Shown here in pieces: positions 25,682-34,843 of a stretch of DNA of 64,000 bases; position 1 is the first letter of the stretch; each line of letters starts with the position of its first letter. The position numbers were made by a program, and so were the translations under genes. The DNA is from Nitrososphaerota archaeon. GTDB lineage: Archaea; Thermoproteota; Nitrososphaeria; Nitrososphaerales; Nitrosopumilaceae. The stretch is from NCBI GenBank assembly GCA_028867785.1, contig JAGWFS010000003.1, positions 124,001 through 188,000 of the forward strand, written 5' to 3'. Below the pieces are notes generated by a model, which saw nothing but the letters and a program-made list of their open reading frames with translations, was not told the origin of the DNA and did no database searches.

Positions 25682-26065
25682 CTATTTAGTTCTTGCATCA
25701 TCATACGGTTTTTCTAAAACGATTGATATGTTGTCAACAAGTAAATTCTTTTTAAAAGGAATATTTTCTCGCAAACACATTCTCCTGTACATGTTAACAA
25801 CGGCAAATCGTGGATGCATGGATTCAAATTCCGTCTTTGTTATATCGATAAAGCCTCCCAGATCAACAAGATTTTTTGTCACTTCAGATGCCTGCAAGTC
25901 CGAGATTCCCAAGCCTTGAGCAATATTTTCTACAGATTTTTTTCCATTCTTTACTACAAAGACAAAAACTTTTGCCTGCAATGGAGACAGTTTGAGTTCT
26001 AAGACAAGCTTTTCTTCGACATCGTCAATATTTACACTCACAAGTGCAGAAACGAGTTTTGCCAT
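25682..26065 (-). CDS. Winged-helix DNA-binding protein, TrmB-like
   Basis: A 127-residue protein. The core LSPLQAKVFVFVVKNGKKSVENIAQGLGISDLQASEVTKNLVDLGGF (about residues 27-73) is a helix-turn-helix with a wing, resembling the N-terminal domain of TrmB regulators. The remaining part lacks a sugar-binding domain. Probably a transcription regulator of unknown target. ATG 26065 faces ubiX on the plus strand across a 54-bp gap. Confidence 0.72.
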   Translation of the reverse strand: MAKLVSALVSVNIDDVEEKLVLELKLSPLQAKVFVFVVKNGKKSVENIAQGLGISDLQASEVTKNLVDLGGFIDITKTEFESMHPRFAVVNMYRRMCLRENIPFKKNLLVDNISIVLEKPYDDARTK

Positions 26066-26119
26066 AATTAAAGATGCCCAAAACTATGAAATTAAATAGC
26101 GAAGACAAGCAGTTCCAAT

Positions 26120-26695
26120 ATGAAATTGGTTGTAGGAATGACAGGCAGCTCAGGAATTGCGTATGGAATAAGAATGCTTGAAGTTCTAAAACGCTGCAAG
26201 GTTGACGTCCATCTCATAATGACTGAATGGGCCAAGAAGTGTTTGACGTTAGAAACAGATTTCGATTTAAAATATGTCAAATCGCTTGCAAATAGCTATT
26301 CTGATGATTCCAACATGGCGGCAAATGTTTCAAGCGGCACCCACAAAACAGACGGCATGATCATAATACCTTGCAGTATGAAGACGTTATCAAGCATAGC
26401 CAATGGATACGAGGAGACTCTTGTCGCGCGTGCTGCTGGCGTTACAATAAAAGAGTCCCGTAGATTGATAATTGTTCCAAGGGAGACTCCGCTGACAAGC
26501 ATACATCTTGAAAATATGCTAAAACTTGCAAGAATAGGAATAGTCATTCTGCCAGCCATGCCAGGATTTTACAACAGGCCAAAAAACGTAGATGAACTGA
26601 TAAACCACATAGTTGGAAAATGCCTTGACCAATTCGATATAGAGCACAATCTTTTCAAAAGATGGGGAACCTCAAAGCCTTCAGTCGATAATTAG
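26120..26695 (+). CDS. ubiX: UbiX-family flavin prenyltransferase
   Basis: A 191-residue flavoprotein. The N-terminal GMTGSSGIAYGIRMLEVL (5-22) is the flavin-binding start of UbiX/Pad1, and PRETPLTSIHLENMLKLA is the dimethylallyl phosphate site. UbiX makes prenylated FMN for UbiD decarboxylases; no UbiD gene is in the window. ATG 26120. Confidence 0.9.
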   Translation: MKLVVGMTGSSGIAYGIRMLEVLKRCKVDVHLIMTEWAKKCLTLETDFDLKYVKSLANSYSDDSNMAANVSSGTHKTDGMIIIPCSMKTLSSIANGYEETLVARAAGVTIKESRRLIIVPRETPLTSIHLENMLKLARIGIVILPAMPGFYNRPKNVDELINHIVGKCLDQFDIEHNLFKRWGTSKPSVDN

Positions 26696-26748
26696 ACAGA
26701 CTTTCAACACGATGTAATTCACTATGAAAATTCTACGAGTGTTTATAT

Positions 26749-27249
26749 TTGGATGAATGGTTGCGTATACAGAATAGGTTGAGCAGCTACAAAAATCGAT
26801 ATTCTAATGACAAATCATTTGATTTCATAATCCCATTGATGGTTCTATTATTCTTGGGGGTTGTATACGTGCTATCTCTGAGAAATGACGCAGGATATGT
26901 CAGTTTTATTTTAATTGGCATAACAGCAGCGATCATGATTTACTGGGTCAGGGTTCTCAAGAAAATGACAAGAGACAGCCAAACGCAATACGTGCCAAAA
27001 GAATCCGAGTCAAAGAATTGGGTATATGACCTCATCAAAGGAGAAAATGAGATCGTATTTGTTGCAGAGGTGCCAGGACCTGAGGACCAAGTAACTGTGA
27101 GACTGATTGAGGGAGTCTTGTATATACGTGGTTCAGGCCACTTTTCAAAGGAAGTCCCAATCGAGACAACGCCAGACATGGGCATCCATGACTTCAAGTA
27201 CAGAAACGGCGTGCTCACACTGAGGATAAAAAAGCTAGAGGCTCTTTGA
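26749..27249 (+). CDS. Membrane-anchored Hsp20/CS-domain protein
   Basis: A 166-residue protein with two hydrophobic helices (about 27-45 and 50-67) and then a soluble domain whose VAEVPGPEDQVTVRLIEGVLYIRG pattern and final GVLTLRIKK match the alpha-crystallin/CS beta-sandwich of small heat-shock proteins. The combination places a chaperone-like domain on the membrane. Start is uncertain: TTG 26749, 26761 or 26779 are in frame, and a TATA-like GTTTATATT overlaps the first. It overlaps the top6A stop by 15 bp. Confidence 0.65.
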   Translation: MDEWLRIQNRLSSYKNRYSNDKSFDFIIPLMVLLFLGVVYVLSLRNDAGYVSFILIGITAAIMIYWVRVLKKMTRDSQTQYVPKESESKNWVYDLIKGENEIVFVAEVPGPEDQVTVRLIEGVLYIRGSGHFSKEVPIETTPDMGIHDFKYRNGVLTLRIKKLEAL

Positions 27250-28341
27250 TTCTTCCAGTTTTGCTGGAAGATACTTGTCGGTAATGTTTGTCAGCCCATA
27301 CTTTGAGAATGCTTCCAGTTCTGCCTTTCTCTTGATTTTTAGAAAGACTTCGAGTTGTTTTTTCCAGTTTCCTTCCTGATATCGAGGATCCTTTTGCAAG
27401 TCGTAAATTCTTTTAATGTCAGACTCGGTCATCGGGATTGTCGGCAGTTTGTACTTTTCAATATCAGTGGCCCACACGCCAAGCCATTTAGCATCTGGAA
27501 CAGTCAGTTCACGCAGGTGAGCCGCATTGGCCGAGCCAGATTTTATAACCATGGCAATGTGCTCGCCATACACGTCCCCGTCAGCCAAAATCACCACCGG
27601 AAGTCCCAGTTCTTGGTTTAGCCTCTTCAAAAGGCTTCTTGTAGAGCGCGGTGCTTGGCCTGCAGTATCTACAATGATTGATTTGAATTTTTTGTGCACG
27701 TTTTCTTCTACAAATCTTGTGAAAAGTCCACCCTTCTCGATTGCAATGACTAGCTCGGCACTAGTATCTACCAGCTCTGCGCTGCTAAGACTTGGGCCTA
27801 TCAGATATCCGTCAGGATGGTCTGACAAGTTTACACGCTTTCCCTCGTATCCAGGTACTGTGTATTCAATAGTCAAGTCTCCAAATACGCTGCTTCTCTC
27901 TTCAGGGAAAATGTGAAACTCCTCACGCGGGCTTGAGGTAACCGCCTCCAAATCCACTATGATGTTATCGGACTCTGGCTGGTCTTCAAAGTCGATACTG
28001 AATGCCTGGGATGAATAATAGATGTCTCTTAATGTAGAGGATTTCCCTTCCCTTACCAGCCTGTTAACAAAAAATGCAAGCCATGCAAGCTGGGTGTAAG
28101 AGCGGAGCTGTGACATGTTTCTTGAGCTTCTAATGGCGCTTGCGTTTCCCAGTATGTACTGCCTGATTTTTTTGTCATAGACGATGTTGTTTACAGATCT
28201 GCTTGGAATGACAAACTGCGGGAATTTTCCTTCATCAAGATCGTCGTATATGTTAATTCCATGCCTTTCCAGTACGGAAAGAAGGTTAGCTTTTCTTGCT
28301 TCTGCAGTCTTTTGTTTATTGGATTTGTTCTTCAATTTCAC
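27235..28341 (-). CDS. top6A: DNA topoisomerase VI subunit A
   Basis: A 368-residue Spo11-type subunit that cuts DNA. The catalytic tyrosine is in STLRDIYYSSQ (Y108 or Y109). The Toprim metal site has E202 (IEKGG) and D254-x-D256 (LADGDVYG). It overlaps the top6B stop by 26 bp and is the last gene of the seven-gene translation/topoisomerase block. Confidence 0.94.
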   Translation of the reverse strand: MKLKNKSNKQKTAEARKANLLSVLERHGINIYDDLDEGKFPQFVIPSRSVNNIVYDKKIRQYILGNASAIRSSRNMSQLRSYTQLAWLAFFVNRLVREGKSSTLRDIYYSSQAFSIDFEDQPESDNIIVDLEAVTSSPREEFHIFPEERSSVFGDLTIEYTVPGYEGKRVNLSDHPDGYLIGPSLSSAELVDTSAELVIAIEKGGLFTRFVEENVHKKFKSIIVDTAGQAPRSTRSLLKRLNQELGLPVVILADGDVYGEHIAMVIKSGSANAAHLRELTVPDAKWLGVWATDIEKYKLPTIPMTESDIKRIYDLQKDPRYQEGNWKKQLEVFLKIKRKAELEAFSKYGLTNITDKYLPAKLEESKSL

Positions 28342-30151
28342 TTCCTATCTTGATTAGTTGTTTATAATTTGGCTCTTTTTTCTTTCCTGACAACTCTGTT
28401 GCAAATTGAGATATAAGCGGAACATATTTTGCATAGAGGTTAGCCCTTTTCTTTGCCATGTCTGCGGCTCCCTGTCTTGACATGTGAACGGCAAGCTTTC
28501 TTGCCAAGAATTGTAATGCGTTTTTTAGCTCTCGTTCAAGTTCTGGCCTGTCTGCGACGTTTTCTTTTCCTACGGTCTTGTATGGAATTCTGGTAGAACA
28601 GATATGAGAAACTATGACAAGGGGCGGATCTCCCTTTACCTTGTACCTGCTCCAGTCCATCTCGTTTACTATCTTCAGTACAACATCACTTCCTTCATCA
28701 TAAAGCAGCGGGATTCTGTTGGCAAATCGGTATACTTTGAGCCCGGTCGACGGTATGTCTCCGCCGTATGCAACTCCCATCTCCACAACAAACGGAAACC
28801 CGGAATAGGCAGACGCGCTACGCTGTATCACAGAGGCAAATTCAGGATTGAAAAACTTCATGATACCCTTAGAAAGAGGCCCCTCTCCCAAGGGCGCAAG
28901 GCAGCTTGGATCAGGGGCAAGAAAGTCATCGAACTTTTGCAGCGCGTCTGCCAGTCTAACCAACTCTTCATTTGTCATGCTGCCTATTCTTCTCTCAGGC
29001 TTGAGCTTTGCAAACTCACAGAACTTTTCTGCCGTGGTAGGACCCACTCTCTGGAATCTCTTGGTCAGAAAGGTAAGCAGCGTGTCTCCCTGTACAGTAT
29101 TTGCAAGCTGTTTATAGTACGGACTTTCCGGATCAAGATCTATTGCGTGGGATTGCGCCTCGCCAAAATCCCAGTAGGTGAGTTTTTTGTTGGCAACATC
29201 GAGATCATCAATTCGTATCTTCTTTAATCCGTCAAAATCAACATTCAGAAATGACATGACCGCAATTATTGTCCTGACAGGCCTTGACAGATCTGGCCAT
29301 TTCTTCTGGGCTCTTTCAAGTATGTCTTTGTTTGTAAGGCTTTTTTTCTGGCCAAGTTCCTTTCTTACTTTCTCCATCATTTTGTTGTCAACTGTAGGAA
29401 TCTGATAATGCGTATCCACTATCATTCTCCTTATTGTTTCAACATCTACGCCGTGTGGATGAGGCTTGATTATTGTAGGCGGGGCAGGCATTTCCTTTAC
29501 TATTCTAGGATAGTGGAATTTTTCTCCAGATGGGTCTTCAAACGTTATTGAGGCATACGGCGTGATAAGTGATGTTTGAGAAACATAGTCGCGTATCTTC
29601 GAGCCTGCTTTTGAGTAATCCCCTTCAAGCACAATGCTAACAGAAAGCCCCGTCTTGGATGCTTCCTTGGTGTTGTGTTTCAAAATTACCGGCTTGTTCT
29701 TCTGTATATCAAGCAGCATTACAAATTCATCAGCGACCTTGCCATCAGAGCAACTTTTCACGGTTACTGGCTTGTTTGTAGTTATTTGCCCATACAATAT
29801 GGCCATCGTAGCACCAAGCCCAAACATCCCTCTTGCCTGTTTGAGACCAAATTTTGAGCCGTAGAGGACAGTGCCAAACGCATGAGGTATGTGCTTTGGA
29901 TCTATGCCGGGGCCGTTGTCTTTTACAGTTAAAACATAATGCTTTGGATCAGATTGTTCAGAATCTACTGCTTTAATTGACATGTGGATATCAGGCAGGA
30001 TTTTCTTTTGGTCACAGGCGTCAAGTGCGTTTTCTACAAATTCGCGGACAGACGTGTAGAGTGACCTTGTCGGATTGCTAAAGCCCGCAAGATCTCGGTT
30101 CCTATAAAAGAACTCGCTTGGAGAGATCTGGCTGAAAGATTCCTTACTCAA
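28316..30151 (-). CDS. top6B: DNA topoisomerase VI subunit B
   Basis: A 611-residue GHKL-ATPase subunit. N-box VREFVENALDACD, G1 box VKDNGPGIDP and G2 box ARGMFGLGATMA are complete, followed by a helix-two-turns-helix and transducer domain. I start at TTG 30151, because the RNA before it reads GGAGGGTGA, a good archaeal ribosome-binding site eight bases upstream. GTG 30163 is the alternative. Longer readings to 30298 would lie within the pno1 gene. It overlaps pno1 by 8 bp. Confidence 0.92.
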   Translation of the reverse strand: MSKESFSQISPSEFFYRNRDLAGFSNPTRSLYTSVREFVENALDACDQKKILPDIHMSIKAVDSEQSDPKHYVLTVKDNGPGIDPKHIPHAFGTVLYGSKFGLKQARGMFGLGATMAILYGQITTNKPVTVKSCSDGKVADEFVMLLDIQKNKPVILKHNTKEASKTGLSVSIVLEGDYSKAGSKIRDYVSQTSLITPYASITFEDPSGEKFHYPRIVKEMPAPPTIIKPHPHGVDVETIRRMIVDTHYQIPTVDNKMMEKVRKELGQKKSLTNKDILERAQKKWPDLSRPVRTIIAVMSFLNVDFDGLKKIRIDDLDVANKKLTYWDFGEAQSHAIDLDPESPYYKQLANTVQGDTLLTFLTKRFQRVGPTTAEKFCEFAKLKPERRIGSMTNEELVRLADALQKFDDFLAPDPSCLAPLGEGPLSKGIMKFFNPEFASVIQRSASAYSGFPFVVEMGVAYGGDIPSTGLKVYRFANRIPLLYDEGSDVVLKIVNEMDWSRYKVKGDPPLVIVSHICSTRIPYKTVGKENVADRPELERELKNALQFLARKLAVHMSRQGAADMAKKRANLYAKYVPLISQFATELSGKKKEPNYKQLIKIGSEIEEQIQ

Positions 30152-30716
30152 AGACGTTTTCACCCTCCCAGAGTTGTAATTTTTCCATCTTTTGTCGTCT
30201 CCTTGAATCTTGGAGATCATTGTAAACTTTGCCATGTGTGCTGCCGCTTGAAAGGGCTGCAATTGCCTGGACGGCAGATCGCAGTTGCCTACCTTCACCT
30301 ATAATTGCAACTGTACGTCCGTAAACTGAGACACTGGCTCCACTTAGATCCTCAACATTTTTTCGAACTCTTCCGCCCTCTCCTATTATTCGGCCCTTTA
30401 CCCGCTCTATTTGCGACGTTGACTTGCCCACAAATTCCCGTAAATCAATTATGTGTAATGAATTTTCGCCTTCAAGCAGCCTCAGTGCTTTGTCAGGAGA
30501 AAACCCCCTCCCTATGGCCAGGACAATCTCTTCTGCTTTAAATGGCAACATGTTTTCGACATCGTCTGCACCTCTAATAATAATCTCTCCTGTCTGGCCA
30601 TCAATCAGCAAAGAAACCGAGCAGATCTTTTCTATCTTGGCCTTTACTTTTCCAGACTTGCCTATCAAGGCCCCCACTCTTTCCAGAGGGATCAGTATGG
30701 TTTTCTCAAAGATCAT
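30144..30716 (-). CDS. KH-domain ribosome biogenesis protein Pno1/Dim2
   Basis: A 190-residue protein with two KH-like domains. The first has GALIGKSGKVKAKIEK, and the second has RGRIIGEGGRVRKNVEDLSGASVSVYG. Archaeal Dim2p binds the 3' end of 16S rRNA precursor during small-subunit maturation. It overlaps rio1 by 4 bp upstream and top6B by 8 bp downstream. Pairing with RIO1 fits a joint role in ribosome assembly. Confidence 0.88.
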   Translation of the reverse strand: MIFEKTILIPLERVGALIGKSGKVKAKIEKICSVSLLIDGQTGEIIIRGADDVENMLPFKAEEIVLAIGRGFSPDKALRLLEGENSLHIIDLREFVGKSTSQIERVKGRIIGEGGRVRKNVEDLSGASVSVYGRTVAIIGEGRQLRSAVQAIAALSSGSTHGKVYNDLQDSRRRQKMEKLQLWEGENVFE

Positions 30717-31498
30717 TTCATTATCCTCTTTATCACATCAACTGGATTTGTAACAGTCAATCCCCTCTTAACAAAGAATTTGGTTATATTTTTAATGTCT
30801 CTCTCAAGAAAATCCAGTGCGTTGGGGTGCCTAGATTCTACAGCGGATCCGAAATCAAAAACCACCAATCCTTTTTCTGTCTTGAATATGTTATACTCGG
30901 AAAAATCGGCATGCACTATCTTTGCCTTGTTGTACAAATCATCAATGATAGAGATTGCCCGCTCATAGTCTTTGTAATCAACTTCAGTTTCTACCAATAT
31001 GGGTTCAGGCACGCCGTTTTTTCCCATAAAATCCATCACAAGCACATTTTTGATCACAGTTATTGGCCTGACGCAGGGTATCTTGCTGTCAAAGCAATGG
31101 CTAAGATTTGCAAATTCTTTCTGCGCCCAGAGCTCAACTAGATGCCTCGTACCTTTTCTTAATTTTGTGAATCTCTTATCTCCCAGTAGATACGGATGTC
31201 TCTTTTTGAAGTTCGAGGTTGCTACGAGGTATATCTTTAGCGCAAGATCCTTTCCGGAAGGACTCACGGCCCAGTATGTCTTAGATTCCTTGCCAGAACC
31301 CATGGCCCCATTCAAATAAGAGATTGTCCCGGAATTTTTTAACCCTGAGACAGTCATGGTTGTTGACTTGTCAAAAACCTCATCCATGACTTTGTTTTTG
31401 TTGAATCCGTCTTTTTCAGATTTTTTTTCTCTTTCTTTTTCTAAAAGCTTTCCATCAATACGTTTTGCCAGTTTTTTCTGTAGTTCGTCAGTCAACAT
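30713..31498 (-). CDS. rio1: RIO1-type serine/threonine kinase
   Basis: A 261-residue atypical kinase/ATPase. The nucleotide loop lies around GAMGSGKESKTYWA. The catalytic loop is VHADFSEYNIF and the metal-binding motif VVFDFGSAVE. No winged helix precedes it, so RIO1 rather than RIO2. RIO1 acts in late small-subunit maturation. It is linked by a 4-bp overlap to the KH gene and preceded by aIF1A. Confidence 0.9.
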   Translation of the reverse strand: MLTDELQKKLAKRIDGKLLEKEREKKSEKDGFNKNKVMDEVFDKSTTMTVSGLKNSGTISYLNGAMGSGKESKTYWAVSPSGKDLALKIYLVATSNFKKRHPYLLGDKRFTKLRKGTRHLVELWAQKEFANLSHCFDSKIPCVRPITVIKNVLVMDFMGKNGVPEPILVETEVDYKDYERAISIIDDLYNKAKIVHADFSEYNIFKTEKGLVVFDFGSAVESRHPNALDFLERDIKNITKFFVKRGLTVTNPVDVIKRIMK

Positions 31499-31535
31499 TT
31501 TGAATTAAACGGACTTGGTAAAATTGATTACGCTA

Positions 31536-31847
31536 TCAAAAATCTTTTGGCAGGTGTCCGTTTTCCTTTAACCAGTCTACCTGAGATAGCGTATATCTCC
31601 ATATAATGTCCCCCCTGTCATCAGCTTTGAAATCCCATGGAGCTATGGTAACAATGTCGTTGTCTCGAATCCATATTTTTCGTTTGAGCTTGCCTCGAAT
31701 TCTGCCCATCCTCGTTTTTTCATCAACACATCTTACCAAAATATGATCACTGCCCAATAATTTAATGACTCTTCCAAGCATTTCCCCTTCTTCAGGTATT
31801 TTCATTTCCTTAAGCTCACTTTCGTTTAGTACTTTGCGCTTTCCCAA
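31536..31847 (-). CDS. eif1a: Translation initiation factor aIF1A
   Basis: A 103-residue OB-fold factor. MLGRVIKLLGSDHILVRCVDEKTRMGRIRGK (about residues 23-53) and KRKIWIRDNDIVTIAPWDF are typical of aIF1A. It binds the ribosomal A site during start-codon selection. It sits 37 bp upstream of rio1 and 47 bp downstream of DUF424. Confidence 0.94.
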   Translation of the reverse strand: MGKRKVLNESELKEMKIPEEGEMLGRVIKLLGSDHILVRCVDEKTRMGRIRGKLKRKIWIRDNDIVTIAPWDFKADDRGDIIWRYTLSQVDWLKENGHLPKDF

Positions 31848-31894
31848 AATTCTCAGTCTTCGATCTACTCAGTACGTATATAACTGTTGTATTT

Positions 31895-32200
31895 TCAGAA
31901 TTTGAAAACTAAGAGGAATGGAATGCCATCAATTTTTTTCACTCCTTTTGCAGAGCCTACTCCAGTTTTTACAGAGAGTGCGATTGTTTTCTCTCCAACC
32001 ATGTTGATGATTGAAGAATTTCGCAGCAGTTGTTCTGCTTCTTTTTCATCCACAACCCTTTCTTCAAAATAATTTTTTGTCACATTGATGGTCAGATCTG
32101 CTTCGACTAATGTTCTTCCCACCAGCTCAGCATCACATATGTTCAACATCTTGTTGCGTTGATAATTAACGATTCGTACGGCAAAAAGGCCATTATGCAT
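31895..32200 (-). CDS. DUF424 family protein
   Basis: A 101-residue protein of DUF424, with the family pattern LLNICDAELVGRTLVE-like (here MLNICDAELVGRTL) and a central acidic helix EAEQLLRNSSIINMVG. It is nearly always beside aIF2-beta in archaea, and overlaps it here by 8 bp. A role in translation is presumed only from context. Confidence 0.8.
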   Translation of the reverse strand: MHNGLFAVRIVNYQRNKMLNICDAELVGRTLVEADLTINVTKNYFEERVVDEKEAEQLLRNSSIINMVGEKTIALSVKTGVGSAKGVKKIDGIPFLLVFKF

Positions 32201-32615
32201 ATTGGCCCTTTAGAGAGGATTTAGCGCCGCATGCCTCACATACAAGAAAATGCACGCGGTTTGATTTTTCCACTCTTGTATCAGGACTTTTGCACATTGG
32301 ACATTCCACATACTCTTTTACATATCTGGTTAAAAGAGACGTGAATTCATGAGGTTCCTTTTTGCCTACAAATACAGCCTTGTCGCCTGCATATTGGGCC
32401 GGAGTTGCAAATTCTTTAGAAAGATACTGAAGTATTTTTTCGGGTTCCCTACGTAAGACTTTGGGAAATTCTGAAAAGTTTCGGAAAAATGTCCTGTTTC
32501 CTTGCCACATTATGTCAACCTTGGGAAGCTCAAATCTAGATGTAGAGTCCTTCCTAATCTCAGAAACTTTATCCTGCACTTTCTTGAGCAGTTTTTCATA
32601 ATCGCTTTTTGCCAA
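32193..32615 (-). CDS. eif2b: Translation initiation factor aIF2 subunit beta
   Basis: A 140-residue factor with an N-terminal helix, an alpha/beta core (FRNFSEFPKVLRREPEKILQYL) and a C-terminal zinc ribbon (CPMC near 109 and CEAC near 128). With aIF2-alpha and gamma it delivers initiator tRNA. Start ATG 32615. It heads the block aIF2b-DUF424-aIF1A-rio1-pno1-top6B-top6A. Confidence 0.93.
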   Translation of the reverse strand: MAKSDYEKLLKKVQDKVSEIRKDSTSRFELPKVDIMWQGNRTFFRNFSEFPKVLRREPEKILQYLSKEFATPAQYAGDKAVFVGKKEPHEFTSLLTRYVKEYVECPMCKSPDTRVEKSNRVHFLVCEACGAKSSLKGQYA

Positions 32616-32680
32616 CTGTTTCGTGGAGCAATACTGCTACCTATATTGATTTATGTTTCAAAAAAGAAGAAAGTGGTCCC

Positions 32681-32824
32681 CTAAGGCTTTCCTATTCGGA
32701 AGACGTTAGTACCACATTTTGGGCATTGTCCCTTTACCGCAGGTCGTCCATTCTTTAGCTTAACTTCTTTTGGATTTGCGATCTCGACTTTCTTCCTGCA
32801 TTTGACGCAGTAGGCTTGAGTCAT
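32681..32824 (-). CDS. 47-residue zinc-ribbon microprotein (DUF5679-like)
   Basis: ATG 32824 to TAG 32681. It starts MTQAYCVKCRKKVEI and has a second knuckle QCPKCGTNVF, so two CxxC pairs make a compact zinc ribbon. KNGRPAVKGQCPKCG is a pattern seen in short archaeal chromatin-like or ribosome-associated ribbons. It lies 65 bp upstream of the aIF2-beta start on the same strand. Function unknown. Confidence 0.65.
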   Translation of the reverse strand: MTQAYCVKCRKKVEIANPKEVKLKNGRPAVKGQCPKCGTNVFRIGKP

Positions 32825-33079
32825 TTCATCTTCTTACGAAAGAAGTGGTATTTAGCAAGACGCTGTAAAAATTATTTCACTATACGCTAGAGGCTGTTAA
32901 ATTTTTACAATGTCTTTCTCAGATCATATGTAGAGAATTTATACAAATAGTTCTATTTTTTTGATATTTCTTAGGTTGAAATGATCCAACTCAAGGAAAT
33001 TAACAGATTGAGTAATTGAATCATCAAATTGTTCCACCCTTGAGGTATACTTTTAAACTGCTTAAAAAGAGTCATTTGA

Positions 33080-33577
33080 ATGGCGACCAAGAAAGGCATA
33101 ATCATTACAGCAATAATACTTGGTGCCATAGCAGCAGGCAGTTCTATTGCATGGATACTTCCGCAAAACAACGGATCAACAATTGTAGTATCAGATTATG
33201 GAAATGAGCTTGAAGGGGTTAAGGAGAGACATGCCTTGATAATGACAACCATGGACTCGAACCTAAAGAGCATGCTAAACAACACCCTCTCACCTGACGA
33301 ATTTACAACCATGGCACAGACATCATCAACTCAGACTACTTCTCTCATATCCGAGCTTATAGAGAGCAACCCACCGGCACAATGGAGGGAGAGCTATCTC
33401 AACTATGCAGAGGCCTTGAAGAAATACAACGACTATCTCACTGAGAGCATCTCACTGGCAAGCAAGATGAAGAGCGGTATATCTCCCAGTGACCTGTCAG
33501 ATGAGATGTCAAAGATAGGCTCTTTGAAAAACGATACGGATGCATTTATTGTCAAATCCAGTGAGACAAAACCCTGA
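33080..33577 (+). CDS. Membrane-anchored helical protein of unknown function
   Basis: A 165-residue protein: an N-terminal signal anchor (residues 6-27) and then a mostly helical, Ser/Glu-rich extracellular part. ATG 33080 is preceded by a TATA-like CTTTTAAAC about 26 bp upstream, fitting a leaderless message. The 254 bp before the gene (32825-33079) hold only this promoter and nothing else I can identify. No family recognised. Confidence 0.65.
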   Translation: MATKKGIIITAIILGAIAAGSSIAWILPQNNGSTIVVSDYGNELEGVKERHALIMTTMDSNLKSMLNNTLSPDEFTTMAQTSSTQTTSLISELIESNPPAQWRESYLNYAEALKKYNDYLTESISLASKMKSGISPSDLSDEMSKIGSLKNDTDAFIVKSSETKP

Positions 33578-33677
33578 GATTATCAAAAATACTTCCATAT
33601 GGTCAAAACTTTCTCCAATTTGGACAATATTTGGTATAAATTAGATTAATTAATAGGAAATAAGATTTTTGTATATC

Positions 33678-34826
33678 ATGTCAACCAAGGAGGCAGACCT
33701 GCAGAAAGGAAGTACAGAAACGAAAACCAGCAGATTGCTGGTAATATGTGTCGACAGGGATGATGACATTGGTAGTAAAGCCGGTGTTGCCACCCCAATA
33801 GTGGGACGAAATGCATGCATAGAGGCTGCACAGCGACTAGCTCTTGAAGATCCAGAAGATGCAGATTCCAACTCCATTTTTGCCGCAGTCAAGACCTTTG
33901 AAGATTTGATTAGCAAAGGATACCAAGCAGAAGTAGCAATTGTTTCCGGGACAGAAAACAAGGGCGTACAAGGCGATGAAAAGATTGTTTTGCAAGTAAA
34001 AACAATAGTGCAGGCATTTTCAGCAAACGGTGCAGTTATTGTGTCAGACGGTGAAGACGATGAAAGTGTGATTCCAATAATTCAAAATGTTTTGCCAATA
34101 GTATCGGTCAAGCGAGTTGTCATGAGGGCCAGTAGAAGTGTAGAATACTCTTATGCAGTGTTTGGAAGGTATTTGAAAGCTATTGCTTTTGATTCAAAGT
34201 ATTCCAAGTTCTTTCTTGGAGTCCCAGGAATTCTACTAGTACTTGGAGGAATTGCAACAGTACTTGGACTTACCAAAGAAATTTTTGCCGCAATGGTAAG
34301 TATCTTGGGCGGAGCATTCCTTATCAGAGCATTTGATATTGACAGGGCCTGGTCGCAGTGGACAAAACCTACTCCTGCAGGATTCATCAGGGTGTTCACA
34401 CTGGTGGCGGGAATTATTTTTGTTCTTGCATCAATAACGACCGGAGTCGGCGCCATCAGTTCGCAAATATCAACTACAAGACCAGACGAGATACTCAAGA
34501 TTGTTGCCAACAAACAAACAATCGGCATGTTTGTAGCTGGAATGCTGCCGTTTCTATGGATGGGAATTGGTTGCATATTTGGAGGGTCGCTGCTTAGCAG
34601 CTGGTTCAGGGGAAGCATAAGATCAATTACCGACATACTTAGGATTATCGTGCTTTTGACCCTCTATCCAATCATTGCACAATTTACAACAGTTGTCACA
34701 AGAGACGAGAGCCCTTTCACACTCATCCCGCCGTTGCTCTTAGGTTTGGCAGTAATACTGATATCAGCGTCGCTGCTCTTCCACAAGTATAGAAGGAAGA
34801 AGGGTGGCGAGGTACTATCGGAATAA
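33678..34826 (+). CDS. DUF373 family membrane protein
   Basis: A 382-residue protein. The soluble N-terminal part (about 1-165) carries the DUF373 pattern LLVICVDRDDDIG, then VGRNACIEAAQRLALEDPEDADSN. The C-terminal part has five or six membrane helices (about 170-375) and a basic end. ATG 33678 is used in place of the TTG at 33669. DUF373 has no proven function. uppS follows after 17 bp, so a link to polyprenyl lipid metabolism is possible. Confidence 0.82.
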   Translation: MSTKEADLQKGSTETKTSRLLVICVDRDDDIGSKAGVATPIVGRNACIEAAQRLALEDPEDADSNSIFAAVKTFEDLISKGYQAEVAIVSGTENKGVQGDEKIVLQVKTIVQAFSANGAVIVSDGEDDESVIPIIQNVLPIVSVKRVVMRASRSVEYSYAVFGRYLKAIAFDSKYSKFFLGVPGILLVLGGIATVLGLTKEIFAAMVSILGGAFLIRAFDIDRAWSQWTKPTPAGFIRVFTLVAGIIFVLASITTGVGAISSQISTTRPDEILKIVANKQTIGMFVAGMLPFLWMGIGCIFGGSLLSSWFRGSIRSITDILRIIVLLTLYPIIAQFTTVVTRDESPFTLIPPLLLGLAVILISASLLFHKYRRKKGGEVLSE

Positions 34827-34843
34827 AAGACAAAGCTTTCCAG

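Noticed and set aside
30152-30298. Top6B start at 30298
   Set aside because: It would overlap the KH gene by 155 bp and add sequence unlike Top6B; a ribosome-binding-like site supports 30151.
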